From Pseudomonadota bacterium (GTDB lineage Bacteria > Pseudomonadota > Gammaproteobacteria > Burkholderiales > Gallionellaceae), in NCBI GenBank assembly GCA_021800795.1, contig JAJYYO010000027.1, positions 1-52,603 on the forward strand: DNA of 52,603 nt, in the 5' to 3' direction. Below are positions 44,136 through 52,603 of the stretch, in pieces. The translations under genes and the position numbers were made by a program. The stretch's first letter is position 1. Each line of letters opens with the position of its first letter. The notes beneath the pieces were generated by a model, which was given only the letters and a program-made list of their open reading frames with translations, searched no databases and had not been told where the DNA came from.

Positions 44136-46682
44136 ATGACCCGCAAGCTGACGCTGCAAGCGATCGGCATGACGCTCGGACTGACGCTAAGCGCGTGGGG
44201 CAATGCCGTGGGCCTGGGCGGAATCAATGTGGTTTCTGCGCTGGGACAGCCGCTCAAGGCGGAAATCGAACTGGTGGCAGTGGGCAAGGCAGACAAACCC
44301 AGTCTGGTCGCACGTCTGGCCTCGCCTGATACCTACAAGGGCGCAGGGCTGGATTATCCCTTCGGTGTCAAATACAGTTTCAAGATTGAAAATCGCGCGA
44401 ATGGCGAGCCATACCTCATGCTTTCCAGCAGCCAGGCCATCAACGATCCTTTTGTCAGTCTGCTGGTTGAACTGTCCTGGGCCTCCGGCAGGTTGATGCG
44501 CGAATATACCTTTTTGCTCGATCCGCCGGGTTATGTTGCCGAGCAGCCGAAGCCTTCAGCGGTGCAGGCTGTGGCGCCAGCGGTGGTGCAGACTGAGCTT
44601 CCTCCTGCTGCTGCGCAGCCGGTGAAACCCGAAAAGCTGGAGGGAGAAAGGCCGCTCGTCAGTGCTGTCAAAGCGCTCGAAAAGCCGGCGGCGCCTGTTG
44701 AGAAACTGGCGGCAAAGTCTGAACCGGTTGCAACGGGTGCTGTTACCGTCAGGAGTGGCGACAGCCTGAATAAAATTGCTGCACGCGTCAAGCCGGATCA
44801 GGTGAGTCTGGAGCGCATGCTGGTCGCGCTGTATCGTGCCAATGAAGCGCAGTTCGATGGCAATAACATGAACCGTATCCGCTCCGGAAAAGTGTTGCGC
44901 ATGCCGGACAAAAATGAGGTGACCGGCGTTGATCAGGCCGAAGCGCTTCAGGAGATTCGCGCTCAGTCCGACGATTGGAACGCCTATCGTCAGAGACTTG
45001 CCGGAGCGGCGGGCACCCGCCGCCAGTCTGAGGCCAGTCGGCAGGTTGTCAGCGGGAAGGTGACCAGTTCGGCTGTCGATAAAACGCCGGTTGCACGTGA
45101 GTCTGCCAGGGAAGTGTTGCATTTGTCCAAGGGTGAAGCGCCCGGCGACAAGGCGGGTGCTGCCGGAAAATCGGCGCAGGATAAGAAAAATGCAGCAGCA
45201 GAGGATGCGATTGCCAAAGCCAAGGCGCTTGAAGAAGGCAAAACGCGCGCAGCCCTTCTGGAGAGCAATCTCAAGGATATGAAGCGATTGGCGCAACTCA
45301 AGTCGGAGGCGGCAGCCTTGTCTGCGGCAGCGGCATCGAAAGTGGTGGCAGTCTCAGCCGTCGTCAGCGCGGCGCCCGCCGTGAACAAGGCGGCGAGCGC
45401 AGTGGTTGCTGCGAGTTCGGTGGTTGCGGCAAGTCACGTTGCAGCGGCGAGCGCGGTCAAACCATCGGTCACGGAAGCGCCGTCATTGATGGACGAATTG
45501 ATGGACTCTCCGCTTCTCATGGGTGCGGGTGCGGCGGCGCTGGTTGCGTTGGGCGGGCTGGGCATCGTGATGGGTCGACGCAAGCGTGCATCTGCGCAGA
45601 CGGTTAAGCCAGCAGAAGAGGATGTCGGTACGATTACGGGTCACCTGACCAATCCGGTCACCCCGTCGCCGGATACAGGTGATTTTACCGCCGTGCATCT
45701 TCCTGTAGAGGAGGCTGCACTGCACCCTGATGACGTTGATCCGATCAGCGAAGCCGAACTGTTCCTGAATTTTGGTCGCGATGAGCAGGCGGAAGAGGTT
45801 CTGAAAGATGCATTGCGTCGCACGCCCGACAATCATCAGGTGCAATTGAAACTGCTGGGTATTTACGCCGATCGTAAGGATGCAGCCTCTTTTGCCGGGG
45901 TTGCACAGTTGTTGCAGGACTCCGGTGACAGCGAACTGATAGAACAAGCGGCCATACTGGGGCGGAAGCTGGGTCCGGCGAATCCGCTGAAGGCCGAAGA
46001 GTCTGCTGTGGAGGAGGTTGACAGCGCTACGCAGCTTGCAGCGGCGTTTAAGGCTCCTCACGATGAGCCGTTGGATTTTGGCATTGATGATGTCGTTAAT
46101 ACGGAAGCCGAGGCTGAGGCGATCGATTTTGATGTAACGGCGACCCAGCCCACTCAAAAGGCTGAGATGGATTTTGACGTAACATCGACCAGCCCTATGT
46201 TGGCTGCGCCGGAAGTGCTGGATTTCGATATTGCGGCCAGCGGAACGGAACCGGCTGCTCATCAGGCTGATGAAGAAGCGCTGCCGGACCTCGACGATTT
46301 GATATTCGATGCAATGCCTGTAATCGAAGCGCCAGCTGATGAGATTGCGCCCGTGGAACATGACGCCGAAGAAGCGGGCATGGAATTCACACTGGACTTC
46401 CCGCTGGATGATGGCGCTGAAAATGCAGCTCCGCCACCCCCGGCAATCAACCTGGCGGACATCAGTCTGGATATGGATGATATCCCTGCGCCGCTATCTG
46501 CGCCTGCGGAGGCCGTAAAATCCGAGCATTGGCATGAGGTTGCCACCAAGCTGGATCTGGCTAAGGCTTACCAGGAAATGGGCGATGAAGTCGGTGCGCG
46601 CGAAATTCTCGACGAAGTCATGATAGAGGGCGATGAGTCTCAGCAGCAAGTGGCACAGTTGCTTATCAAGCAGATGGGTTGA
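44136..46682 (+). CDS. fimV: FimV-like polar/pilus assembly protein
   Basis: 848 residues. A signal peptide (RKLTLQAIGMTLGLTLSAWGNA) leads to the FimV N-terminal domain (GLGGINVVSALGQPLKAEIELV), then a LysM domain (about 195-255, TVRSGDSLNKIAARVKPDQVS), a long Ala/Lys-rich segment, one membrane helix (about 460-480), and an acidic cytoplasmic part with repeated DFDVT-type motifs and the C-terminal FimV domain (KLDLAKAYQEMGDEVGAREILDEV). FimV organises cell poles, type IV pili and twitching. ATG 44136 is chosen so that the signal peptide is first; GTG 43965 has a ribosome site but would add 57 non-conserved residues. Confidence 0.92.
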   Translation: MTRKLTLQAIGMTLGLTLSAWGNAVGLGGINVVSALGQPLKAEIELVAVGKADKPSLVARLASPDTYKGAGLDYPFGVKYSFKIENRANGEPYLMLSSSQAINDPFVSLLVELSWASGRLMREYTFLLDPPGYVAEQPKPSAVQAVAPAVVQTELPPAAAQPVKPEKLEGERPLVSAVKALEKPAAPVEKLAAKSEPVATGAVTVRSGDSLNKIAARVKPDQVSLERMLVALYRANEAQFDGNNMNRIRSGKVLRMPDKNEVTGVDQAEALQEIRAQSDDWNAYRQRLAGAAGTRRQSEASRQVVSGKVTSSAVDKTPVARESAREVLHLSKGEAPGDKAGAAGKSAQDKKNAAAEDAIAKAKALEEGKTRAALLESNLKDMKRLAQLKSEAAALSAAAASKVVAVSAVVSAAPAVNKAASAVVAASSVVAASHVAAASAVKPSVTEAPSLMDELMDSPLLMGAGAAALVALGGLGIVMGRRKRASAQTVKPAEEDVGTITGHLTNPVTPSPDTGDFTAVHLPVEEAALHPDDVDPISEAELFLNFGRDEQAEEVLKDALRRTPDNHQVQLKLLGIYADRKDAASFAGVAQLLQDSGDSELIEQAAILGRKLGPANPLKAEESAVEEVDSATQLAAAFKAPHDEPLDFGIDDVVNTEAEAEAIDFDVTATQPTQKAEMDFDVTSTSPMLAAPEVLDFDIAASGTEPAAHQADEEALPDLDDLIFDAMPVIEAPADEIAPVEHDAEEAGMEFTLDFPLDDGAENAAPPPPAINLADISLDMDDIPAPLSAPAEAVKSEHWHEVATKLDLAKAYQEMGDEVGAREILDEVMIEGDESQQQVAQLLIKQMG

Positions 46683-46701
46683 TTGCTTGCATTTAACGCG
46701 A

Positions 46702-46730
46702 CGGCAGCTCCTATCGAGCTGCCGTTTTTT
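46702..46730 (+). terminator. Intrinsic terminator of fimV
   Basis: CGGCAGCTC and GAGCTGCCG form a perfect 9-bp stem with a 5-nt loop, followed by TTTTTT. Confidence 0.92.
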
Positions 46731-46742
46731 ATTGGAGAAAAT

Positions 46743-47348
46743 ATGCGCCTGCATCCCGCTACGCAAATTCTGATCTGGTGTGGTTTGGTGACTGCCATGC
46801 AGCTCCTGCCGCCGACGCGATTGTTCGTCGCGGGTAGCCTGGTGCTGTCGATCGCTTTTTTGCTGTCACGCCACAAGCTTGTTCAGCTGGTGCGTCGCAC
46901 GCGCTGGATCATGTTTTCGTTGTGGCTGATCTATGCTTACAGCACACCGGGACAGGCAATGTTCGATGCGTCCTTCAGTCCCAGCCGGGAGGGGCTGATT
47001 GACGGCGGTTTGCAACTGATGCGTTTGCTGGCAGCCATTGCCGGGTTGGCGATATTGCTGGATCGTTTGCATCGCCAGCAACTGATCGCCGGACTTTACG
47101 CGCTTTTCGCGCCGCTGCAATGGCTGGGTGTGTCGCGTGAACGAATGGCGGTACGCCTGGCATTAACGCTGCACTATGCCGAGGTCGGAATGCTGCGCGC
47201 CGTATCCTGGCAGGACAGCTTGCGCAGTTTATTTGAGCCGCATGCGGAAGCGGCTCATAAACTGGAACTGCCGGTGTATCGATTCGCTTTTTTCGATACG
47301 GTGTTGCTGGTTGGCACGATGCTGTTGCTATGGCTTGCAATGCGATGA
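46743..47348 (+). CDS. EcfT/CbiQ-like membrane protein
   Basis: 201 residues with about five hydrophobic segments. The layout (ATQILIWCGLVTAMQLLPP, LIDGGLQLMRLLAAIAGLAILL, LYALFAPLQWLGVSRERMAVRLALTL) resembles the transmembrane coupling subunit of ECF transporters. No ATPase or substrate subunit is nearby, so the assignment stays at family level. GGAG precedes ATG 46743, and the stop overlaps truA by ATGA. Confidence 0.6.
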   Translation: MRLHPATQILIWCGLVTAMQLLPPTRLFVAGSLVLSIAFLLSRHKLVQLVRRTRWIMFSLWLIYAYSTPGQAMFDASFSPSREGLIDGGLQLMRLLAAIAGLAILLDRLHRQQLIAGLYALFAPLQWLGVSRERMAVRLALTLHYAEVGMLRAVSWQDSLRSLFEPHAEAAHKLELPVYRFAFFDTVLLVGTMLLLWLAMR

Positions 47349-48130
47349 GAATTGCGCTGGGAGTGGAATACGACGGCAGGCCCTACCTGGGATGGCAGAG
47401 CCAGCCCGTGGGTGCGACCGTGCAGCACAGCCTGCAGCAGGCGCTGAGCCGGATTGCCGATGCACCCGTTTCGGTTGTCGCCGCGGGGCGTACGGATGCC
47501 GGTGTGCATGCGCTGGAACAGGTGGTTCATTTTGACAGCACTGTGCAACGTCCATTGAGCGCGTGGGTGCGCGGGGTAAATTCGGAGCTGCCGGACAGCA
47601 TTGCGGTGCGCTGGGCGCATGTCGTGCCGGACGAGTTTCACGCGAGATTTTCGGCGCAGGCGCGCAGCTACCGCTATCTGCTGATCAATCGTTCGGTGCG
47701 TTCTGCCGTTCATGCGGGCCGGGCGGGCTGGTTCCATCTGCCGCTCGACATTGTGGCGATGCAGGAGGCTGCGCAGTACCTGCTGGGCGAGCACGATTTC
47801 AGCGCGTTCCGTGCCGCGGAGTGTCAGGCCAAATCGCCGGTCAAGTGCATGAACAGTATCGATATACGCCGGATCGGTGAGACGCTGGTATTCGATTTTT
47901 CTGCGAATGCGTTTTTGCATCACATGGTGCGCAACCTGGTCGGTTGCCTGGTGTATGTAGGCAAGGGCAAGCATCCGCCATCATGGATTGCGGAAATACT
48001 GGCAGGTCGCGAGCGCCGTCTTGCTGCGCCGACCTTCGCACCGGATGGTTTATACTTGCGCAGCATTCAATATGATGCAAAGTGGGGATTGCCTCAGATT
48101 CAGGAATCAGGATGGAGGATTGAGGATTGA
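47345..48130 (+). CDS. truA: tRNA pseudouridine synthase TruA
   Basis: 261 residues. It makes pseudouridine at tRNA positions 38-40. VAAGRTDAGVHALEQVVHF holds the catalytic Asp51; FSAQARSYRYLL and FLHHMVRNLVGCLVYVGKGK are conserved. The C-terminal ten residues (IQESGWRIED) are encoded by a heptanucleotide repeat that continues past the stop. Start ATG 47345 overlaps the upstream stop. Confidence 0.97.
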   Translation: MRIALGVEYDGRPYLGWQSQPVGATVQHSLQQALSRIADAPVSVVAAGRTDAGVHALEQVVHFDSTVQRPLSAWVRGVNSELPDSIAVRWAHVVPDEFHARFSAQARSYRYLLINRSVRSAVHAGRAGWFHLPLDIVAMQEAAQYLLGEHDFSAFRAAECQAKSPVKCMNSIDIRRIGETLVFDFSANAFLHHMVRNLVGCLVYVGKGKHPPSWIAEILAGRERRLAAPTFAPDGLYLRSIQYDAKWGLPQIQESGWRIED

Positions 48131-48148
48131 GGGATAGGCTAAGGGATG
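48093..48148 (+). repeat. Heptanucleotide repeat across the truA stop codon
   Basis: In steps of seven: CTCAGAT TCAGGAA, TCAGGAT GGAGGAT, TGAGGAT TGAGGGA, TAGGCTA AGGGATG. The unit TGAGGAT is the reverse complement of ATCCTCA seen at 48211. Confidence 0.82.
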
Positions 48149-48892
48149 GAATTGAGTATGGTTGAACAGAAAAATGGTTTTGGGACTGTGCGGAACGATG
48201 AGACGGCGGCTCTATCCTCGATCCTTGATCCTCAATCCTCCGCTTTAGCTCACTCCTCACTCCTCGATCCTCGCTCCTGCCGTGTAAAGATTTGCGGTAT
48301 CACCCGTGTGGAGGATGTGCTGGTCGTCGCCCAAAGCGGTGCGGATGCCATCGGTCTGGTATTTTATGAAAAAAGCCCGCGCCATGTCAGCATCGAAAAA
48401 GCCGCGCAACTGCTGGCCGTGCTGCCGCCTTTTGTCACCGTGGTCGGGCTGTTTGTGAACGCCAGCGCAGCGGAGGTGCGAGCAGTGCTGGATGCGGTAT
48501 CGCTGGATGTGCTGCAATTTCACGGCGACGAGACGCCCGAGTTCTGCGAACAATTTCATAAGCCTTATCTCAAGGCGATTCGCGTCAAGCCTGGCGTGGA
48601 TTTGTTACAATGCGCGGCGCTTTTCCATTCTGCCCAGGGGTTATTGCTCGATGCGCATGTGGAAGGCATACCGGGCGGCACGGGTGTGATGTTTGACTGG
48701 ACCCTGATTCCGGAGAATCTGCCGTTGCCGCTGATTCTGTCAGGCGGGCTGGATGCTGAAAATGTCGCTTCTGCAATCGAACAGGTGTGGCCTTACGCGG
48801 TGGATGTGTCGAGCGGTGTGGAGGTCGAAAAAGGAATAAAAGACGCGGCGAAAATCGCCCGTTTCATGCAGCAAGTCAGGCAGAAAGGTTAA
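48146..48892 (+). CDS. trpF: Phosphoribosylanthranilate isomerase with repeat-encoded N-terminal extension
   Basis: 248 residues against about 205 usual. The enzyme proper starts at [13 protein letters not shown] (Cys in KICG is catalytic) and continues with [29 protein letters not shown] and [12 protein letters not shown]. It isomerises PRA to CdRP in tryptophan synthesis. The first ~45 residues include [21 protein letters not shown], translated from a heptanucleotide repeat. Start is ATG 48146 or ATG 48158; no start codon with a good ribosome site lies next to the conserved core. Confidence 0.93.
   Translation: MELSMVEQKNGFGTVRNDETAALSSILDPQSSALAHSSLLDPRSCRVKICGITRVEDVLVVAQSGADAIGLVFYEKSPRHVSIEKAAQLLAVLPPFVTVVGLFVNASAAEVRAVLDAVSLDVLQFHGDETPEFCEQFHKPYLKAIRVKPGVDLLQCAALFHSAQGLLLDAHVEGIPGGTGVMFDWTLIPENLPLPLILSGGLDAENVASAIEQVWPYAVDVSSGVEVEKGIKDAAKIARFMQQVRQKG
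48211..48280 (+). repeat. Heptanucleotide repeat in the 5' part of trpF
   Basis: Ten steps of seven: TCTATCC TCGATCC, TTGATCC TCAATCC, TCCGCTT TAGCTCA, CTCCTCA CTCCTCG, ATCCTCG CTCCTGC. It is read in frame in trpF. Confidence 0.88.
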
Positions 48893-48899
48893 GGAACAG

Positions 48900-50096
48900 A
48901 TGTACGATTATCCAGACAGCAGCGGCCATTTCGGCCAGTTCGGCGGCATTTACATGGCGGAGACCTTGATTCCTGCCGTGGAAGAGCTGCGCGTGCAGTA
49001 TCTGCGCTATCAAAATGATCCCCAATTCAAGGCCGAATTCGCCTATGAGCTGAAACACTACGTCGGGCGCCCCAGCCCGATTTATCACGCCAAAAACTGG
49101 TCTGACCGGTTAGGTGGCGCGCAGATTTATCTCAAGCGGGAAGATTTGAATCACACCGGCGCGCACAAGATCAACAATGCGATCGGTCAGGCGCTGTTGG
49201 CGCGCCGCATGGGCAAGAAGCGCGTGATTGCCGAAACCGGTGCAGGCATGCACGGCGTGGCCACCGCGACGGTGGCCGCGCGTTACGGCATGGAGTGCGT
49301 GGTTTACATGGGCGCGGAAGACATCCAGCGCCAGTCGCCCAATGTGTATCGTATGAAGCTGCTGGGGGCGACCGTTGTGCCGGTGGAAAGCGGCTCGAAA
49401 ACGCTCAAAGACGCCTGCAACGAGGCGATACGCGACTGGGTCACCAACGTCGAGAGCACCTTTTATATTTTCGGCACGGCGGCCGGCCCGCATCCCTATC
49501 CGATGATGGTGAGGGACTTTCAATGCGTGATCGGCAATGAGGCGAAAGTGCAGATGCCCGAGATGATCGGCCGTCAGCCGGATGCGGTGATCGCCTGTGT
49601 CGGCGGCGGTTCCAACGCGATCGGCCTTTTTTATCCTTATATCGAAGAGACGGGCGTGCAGATCATCGGCGTGGAAGCGGGCGGGCACGGCATTGCCGGC
49701 GGCGCGCACGCGGCGCCTCTGACCTCCAACAGCCGCGTCGGCGTGTTGCACGGCAACAAGGTGTATCTGATGCAGGATGACAACGGGCAGATCATCGAGA
49801 CGCACTCCATCTCGGCAGGGCTTGATTACCCGGGCGTCGGCCCTGAGCATTGCTGGTTGAAGGACATCGGTCGCGCGCAGTATGTGGCGATCAACGACGA
49901 TGAGGCGATGGCCGCGTTCCACGATCTGTGCCGCTTTGAAGGTATCATACCGGCGCTGGAATCCAGCCATGCGCTGGCTCATGCCGCGAAGATTGCACCC
50001 GGCATGAGTTCGGATAAAGTGCTGCTGGTGAATTTGTCCGGGCGCGGCGACAAAGACATTAACACCGTAGCGCGCCTGTCGGGGATTGCGTTGTAA
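48900..50096 (+). CDS. trpB: Tryptophan synthase beta subunit
   Basis: 398 residues. It condenses indole and serine using PLP. The PLP lysine is Lys90 in [25 protein letters not shown] binds the cofactor phosphate, and [20 protein letters not shown] is conserved. AGGTTAAGGAAC lies before ATG 48900. It is followed two bases later by hicA rather than trpA. Confidence 0.98.
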   Translation: MYDYPDSSGHFGQFGGIYMAETLIPAVEELRVQYLRYQNDPQFKAEFAYELKHYVGRPSPIYHAKNWSDRLGGAQIYLKREDLNHTGAHKINNAIGQALLARRMGKKRVIAETGAGMHGVATATVAARYGMECVVYMGAEDIQRQSPNVYRMKLLGATVVPVESGSKTLKDACNEAIRDWVTNVESTFYIFGTAAGPHPYPMMVRDFQCVIGNEAKVQMPEMIGRQPDAVIACVGGGSNAIGLFYPYIEETGVQIIGVEAGGHGIAGGAHAAPLTSNSRVGVLHGNKVYLMQDDNGQIIETHSISAGLDYPGVGPEHCWLKDIGRAQYVAINDDEAMAAFHDLCRFEGIIPALESSHALAHAAKIAPGMSSDKVLLVNLSGRGDKDINTVARLSGIAL

Positions 50097-50098
50097 AG

Positions 50099-50353
50099 AT
50101 GGGTAAATACGACAAATTGTTGCTACAGGTTTTGCGTGGTTTATCCGATATGAATATTGGATTCGATGAATTGTGTGGTTTGTTGAGTCATCTGGGATTT
50201 GAAATGAGAGTAAAGGGAAGTCATCATGTTTTTACGCTGGTTGGCGTGTTTGATCAGATCAATCTGCAACGCGATGGCGCAAAGGCAAAACCCTACCAGG
50301 TCAGGCAAGTGCGCAACATGATTACCAAATACAAACTGGGGAAGGATATCTGA
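50099..50353 (+). CDS. hicA: HicA-family mRNA interferase toxin
   Basis: 84 residues. The double-stranded RNA-binding-like fold is shown by FDELCGLLSHLGFEMRVKGSHHVF with the catalytic His in GSHH, followed by KPYQVRQVRNMITKYKL. The N-terminus is somewhat longer than minimal HicA. It starts 2 bp after the trpB stop and overlaps hicB by one base (TGATG), so it is translated with the trp operon. No separate promoter is evident. Confidence 0.87.
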   Translation: MGKYDKLLLQVLRGLSDMNIGFDELCGLLSHLGFEMRVKGSHHVFTLVGVFDQINLQRDGAKAKPYQVRQVRNMITKYKLGKDI

Positions 50354-50565
50354 TGGAACACTATGAAATTATCCTGTATTGGAGCGATGAAGATGGGGTT
50401 TTTATTGCGGAAGTTCCTGAACTGCCTGGTTGTATGGCACACGGTGAAACTCACGAAGCAGCGTTGAGCAGCGTGAAGGATGCAATGATTCTATGGCTGG
50501 AAGTTGCCCATGTTCGAGGTTTGTCAGTGCCGGCGCCCAAGGGCGGCCGTCTGATGTACGCATAG
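50353..50565 (+). CDS. hicB: HicB-family antitoxin, short form
   Basis: 70 residues with the HicB RNase-H-like half (WSDEDGVFIAEVPELPGCMAHGETHEAALSSVKDAMILWLE). It ends without the C-terminal helix-turn-helix or ribbon-helix-helix DNA-binding domain of longer HicB proteins, so it probably cannot autoregulate, in keeping with its place inside the trp operon. The stop and the ribosome site for trpA (AGGAAAG) overlap. Confidence 0.88.
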   Translation: MEHYEIILYWSDEDGVFIAEVPELPGCMAHGETHEAALSSVKDAMILWLEVAHVRGLSVPAPKGGRLMYA

Positions 50566-50574
50566 GAAAGCAAG

Positions 50575-51375
50575 ATGTCACGAATACAAACAGCTTTCGA
50601 CAGGCTCAAACAGCAAAACCGCCGTGCGCTGATCCCGTTTTTTACCGCAGGCGATCCGAGCCCCGTGTTCACCGTGCCGCTGATGCATGCCATCGCGGCG
50701 GCGGGCGCCGATGTGATCGAACTGGGTGTGCCGTTCTCCGATCCGATGGCGGATGGTCCGACCATACAGCGCGCCTCCGAACGCGCACTCAAACACGGCA
50801 TGTCGCTGCGCGGCGTGCTGGAGATGGTAGCGGAATTTCGTCGCAGCGATGACAGTACGCCGGTCGTGCTGATGGGTTATGGCAACCCGATTGAGGCGAT
50901 GGGCTGGGAAGTGTTTGCCAAACGCTGCGAGGAAGTCGGTGTGGACGGCGTGCTGACGGTGGATTTTCCGCCTGAGGAGAGCCATGATGCCTTTGAACAT
51001 TTGCAACGCCACGGCATAGACCCTATCTTTCTGCTGGCCCCGACGACCGAGGACGCGCGTATCGAGAAGGTTGCCAAACTTGCACGCGGCTATGTGTATT
51101 ATGTTTCTCTCAAGGGGGTGACGGGTGCGGGAAATCTGGATCTGTCTGCAATTGAGCGGAAGTTGCCGCAGTTGCGCCGTCACATCAAACTGCCGATAGG
51201 CGTGGGTTTTGGTATCCGCGATGCGGCGACCGCGCAGGCAGTGGCAAAATTGTGCGATGGCGTAGTCGTGGGCAGTCGTATCGTGCAGGAAATCGAGGGC
51301 TCCAGTGAGCAAAATCTGATCGCCAATGTCAGTCGGCTGGTGGCTGAATTGCGCGTGGCGATCGATCAGGCATAA
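50575..51375 (+). CDS. trpA: Tryptophan synthase alpha subunit
   Basis: 266 residues. It cleaves indole-3-glycerol phosphate to indole. The N-terminal FFTAGDPSP with the catalytic Glu in [19 protein letters not shown], the catalytic Asp in [11 protein letters not shown], and [12 protein letters not shown] (phosphate site) are present. It is separated from trpB by the HicAB module. Confidence 0.97.
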   Translation: MSRIQTAFDRLKQQNRRALIPFFTAGDPSPVFTVPLMHAIAAAGADVIELGVPFSDPMADGPTIQRASERALKHGMSLRGVLEMVAEFRRSDDSTPVVLMGYGNPIEAMGWEVFAKRCEEVGVDGVLTVDFPPEESHDAFEHLQRHGIDPIFLLAPTTEDARIEKVAKLARGYVYYVSLKGVTGAGNLDLSAIERKLPQLRRHIKLPIGVGFGIRDAATAQAVAKLCDGVVVGSRIVQEIEGSSEQNLIANVSRLVAELRVAIDQA

Positions 51376-51434
51376 ATCCCCCAACCCCTCTCCCGCAAGC
51401 GGCAGAGGGTGGCCAAAGGCCGGGAGAGGGGTGA
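51376..51434. repeat. Dispersed palindromic repeat variant between trpA and accD
   Basis: CCCCTCTCCC (51385-51394) and GGGAGAGGGG (51422-51431) are perfect outer arms, with an inner GGCCAAAGGCC hairpin. It may act as a weak terminator. Confidence 0.75.
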
Positions 51435-51471
51435 AAGCGCTGTCGAATAAGAAGTTAACAAAGGAATACTT

Positions 51472-52353
51472 ATGAGCTGGTTTCAAAAATTATTGCCGCC
51501 GAAAATCAAGCGTCGTGAAGGCGATGCCAAGAAAAACGTACCGGAAGGCCTGTGGAGCAAGTGTCCCGGCTGCGAAACGGTGCTGTACCATTCCGATCTT
51601 GAGAAAAATCTGGGCGTGTGCCCCAAGTGCAATCATCATCATCGCATTGCCGCGCGCACCCGTCTGGACTGGTTGCTCGACGGTGAAGGCCGTTTTGAAA
51701 TCGGCGCGGAAGTGTTGCCGGTGGATACGCTCAAATTCAAGGACAGCCGCAAGTATTCGGAGCGCCTGACCGCATCCAAGAAGAGCACCGATGAAGACGA
51801 TGCGCTGGTAGTCATGCAAGGAAATATACGCAACGTGCCGGTTGTGGTGGCGACCTTCGAGTTCAACTTCATGGGCGGTTCGATGGGGTCGGTGGTGGGC
51901 GAGCGTTTCGTGCGCGGCGTACAGATTGCGCTGGCGCAGAAATGCCCGTTCATCTGTTTTGCCGCCAGCGGCGGGGCGCGCATGCAGGAAGGCTTGCTGT
52001 CCCTGATGCAGATGGCGAAAACCTGCGCCGCGCTGACGCAGTTGTCCGAAGAAAAACTCCCCTTCATTTCCGTGCTGACCGACCCCACCATGGGCGGCGT
52101 GTCGGCCAGCTTCGCCTTTATGGGCGACGTGGTGATCGCAGAACCCGGCGCGCTGATCGGTTTCGCCGGTGCGCGCGTGATCCAGCAGACGGTGCGCGAG
52201 ACGCTGCCGGAGGGATTCCAGCGCGCGGAGTTTCTGCTGGAACACGGCGCGGTGGACATGATCGTGGATCGCCGCGAGATGCGCAGCCAGCTGGCGACGC
52301 TGATCACGCTGCTGACCCGTCAACCGGCGGTTGTGGAACTGGCAGCGGTGTAG
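51472..52353 (+). CDS. accD: Acetyl-CoA carboxylase carboxyltransferase beta subunit
   Basis: 293 residues. The zinc ribbon [23 protein letters not shown] near the N-terminus and the crotonase-fold stretches [35 protein letters not shown] and [18 protein letters not shown] are diagnostic. With AccA it moves carboxyl from biotin to acetyl-CoA. AAAGGAA lies before ATG 51472. accD-folC order is conserved. Confidence 0.98.
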   Translation: MSWFQKLLPPKIKRREGDAKKNVPEGLWSKCPGCETVLYHSDLEKNLGVCPKCNHHHRIAARTRLDWLLDGEGRFEIGAEVLPVDTLKFKDSRKYSERLTASKKSTDEDDALVVMQGNIRNVPVVVATFEFNFMGGSMGSVVGERFVRGVQIALAQKCPFICFAASGGARMQEGLLSLMQMAKTCAALTQLSEEKLPFISVLTDPTMGGVSASFAFMGDVVIAEPGALIGFAGARVIQQTVRETLPEGFQRAEFLLEHGAVDMIVDRREMRSQLATLITLLTRQPAVVELAAV

Positions 52354-52371
52354 GGTGCGCTGTGCGCACCC
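52353..52371. terminator. Short hairpin between accD and folC
   Basis: GGGTGCGC, loop TGT, GCGCACCC directly after the accD stop. No T-run follows, so it may be a dispersed repeat or a weak terminator. Confidence 0.4.
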
Positions 52372-52380
52372 TGTGTAAAT

Positions 52381-52603
52381 ATGCCCGATACTTTAGCCGA
52401 CTGGCTCATTTATCTTGAATCGCTGCATCCCAAGACGATTGCGTTAGGTCTTGAGCGCGTCGAAGCAGTCAGGCAACGGCTGAATCTTGCACCAGCGTTC
52501 CCGGTCATCGTGGTGGGCGGCACCAACGGCAAGGGGTCGGTGTGCGCGATGCTGGAATCCATCCTGTACGCGGCAGGATACCGGGTCGGTTGCTATACTT
52601 CGC
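52381..52603 (+). CDS. folC: Folylpolyglutamate synthase/dihydrofolate synthase, N-terminal part
   Basis: The first 74 codons are present and the gene runs off the right edge. WLIYLESLHPKTIALGLERV and the P-loop VGGTNGKGSVCAMLESILYAAGYRVG are typical of FolC. It adds glutamate to folates and joins glutamate to dihydropteroate. It follows accD as in E. coli and most Betaproteobacteria. Confidence 0.95.
   Translation, partial: MPDTLADWLIYLESLHPKTIALGLERVEAVRQRLNLAPAFPVIVVGGTNGKGSVCAMLESILYAAGYRVGCYTS

Noticed and set aside
48136..48285. Trp leader peptide and attenuator before trpF
   Set aside because: There are no tandem Trp codons and no terminator/antiterminator pair; the repeats there are period-7 arrays within the trpF frame.

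Overview
This is a chromosomal window from a nitrogen-fixing betaproteobacterium. The gene order leuC - small exported protein - leuD - leuB - asd - fimV - truA - trpF - trpB - trpA - accD - folC is typical of Betaproteobacteria. The nif accessory genes, the complete rnf operon and the globin- and PAS-linked redox sensors point to a microaerobic diazotroph; a Gallionellaceae or Nitrosomonadales-like organism is my inference from general style, not from a database match.

Layout. (1) 1-1065: the end of hscA and the ISC ferredoxin fdx (Fe-S assembly). (2) 1107-5781: a NifA/sigma-54 promoter followed by nifV, a cysE/nifP-type serine acetyltransferase, nifW, a flavodiiron oxygen reductase, a thioredoxin-fold [2Fe-2S] ferredoxin and a TPR protein. 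(3) 5900-9906: a globin-PAS-GGDEF-EAL protein and an Aer-like chemoreceptor. (4) 10320-15972: a second NifA/IHF/sigma-54 control region driving rnfABCDGEH, the membrane complex that supplies low-potential electrons to nitrogenase. (5) 16060-21262: dut, coaBC, a DUF1615 lipoprotein, radC and purB. (6) 21426-23416: an AT-rich accessory patch with two antitoxin-type proteins lacking toxins, a NERD-nuclease protein and a structured repeat. (7) 23422-25553: mnmA, nudJ, a small secreted Lys/Ala-rich protein and tRNA-Leu(CAA). (8) 25631-32623: queA-tgt-yajC-secD-secF, a DedA protein and a glycine-zipper protein. (9) 32700-38062: a tandem hairpin array, pstBAC, pstS with a PhoB box, and a CorA-type channel. 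(10) 38190-38540: remnant of an insertion sequence. (11) 38615-52603: leucine, aspartate-family and tryptophan biosynthesis, fimV, truA, accD and the start of folC.

How the genes work together. Blocks 2 and 4 form one regulatory unit: both carry TGT-N10-ACA upstream sites, IHF-like sites and near-perfect -24/-12 promoters. NifA would therefore switch on cofactor synthesis (homocitrate), cysteine supply, oxygen protection (NifW, flavodiiron protein) and electron delivery (Rnf) together.

The most unusual signals are: (a) three tandem 76-77 bp units at the 3' end of pstB, each encoding the same C-terminal tail and stop codon on the pstB strand and each forming a long hairpin whose two arms change together; (b) degenerate heptanucleotide (7-bp period) repeats at gene boundaries in at least six places, some read into protein; (c) two complete toxin-antitoxin modules, MntA-HepT and HicAB, threaded with overlapping or nearly touching codons into the leucine and tryptophan operons; and (d) a dispersed G/C-rich palindrome family, two copies of which flank rnfBCDG in inverted orientation.
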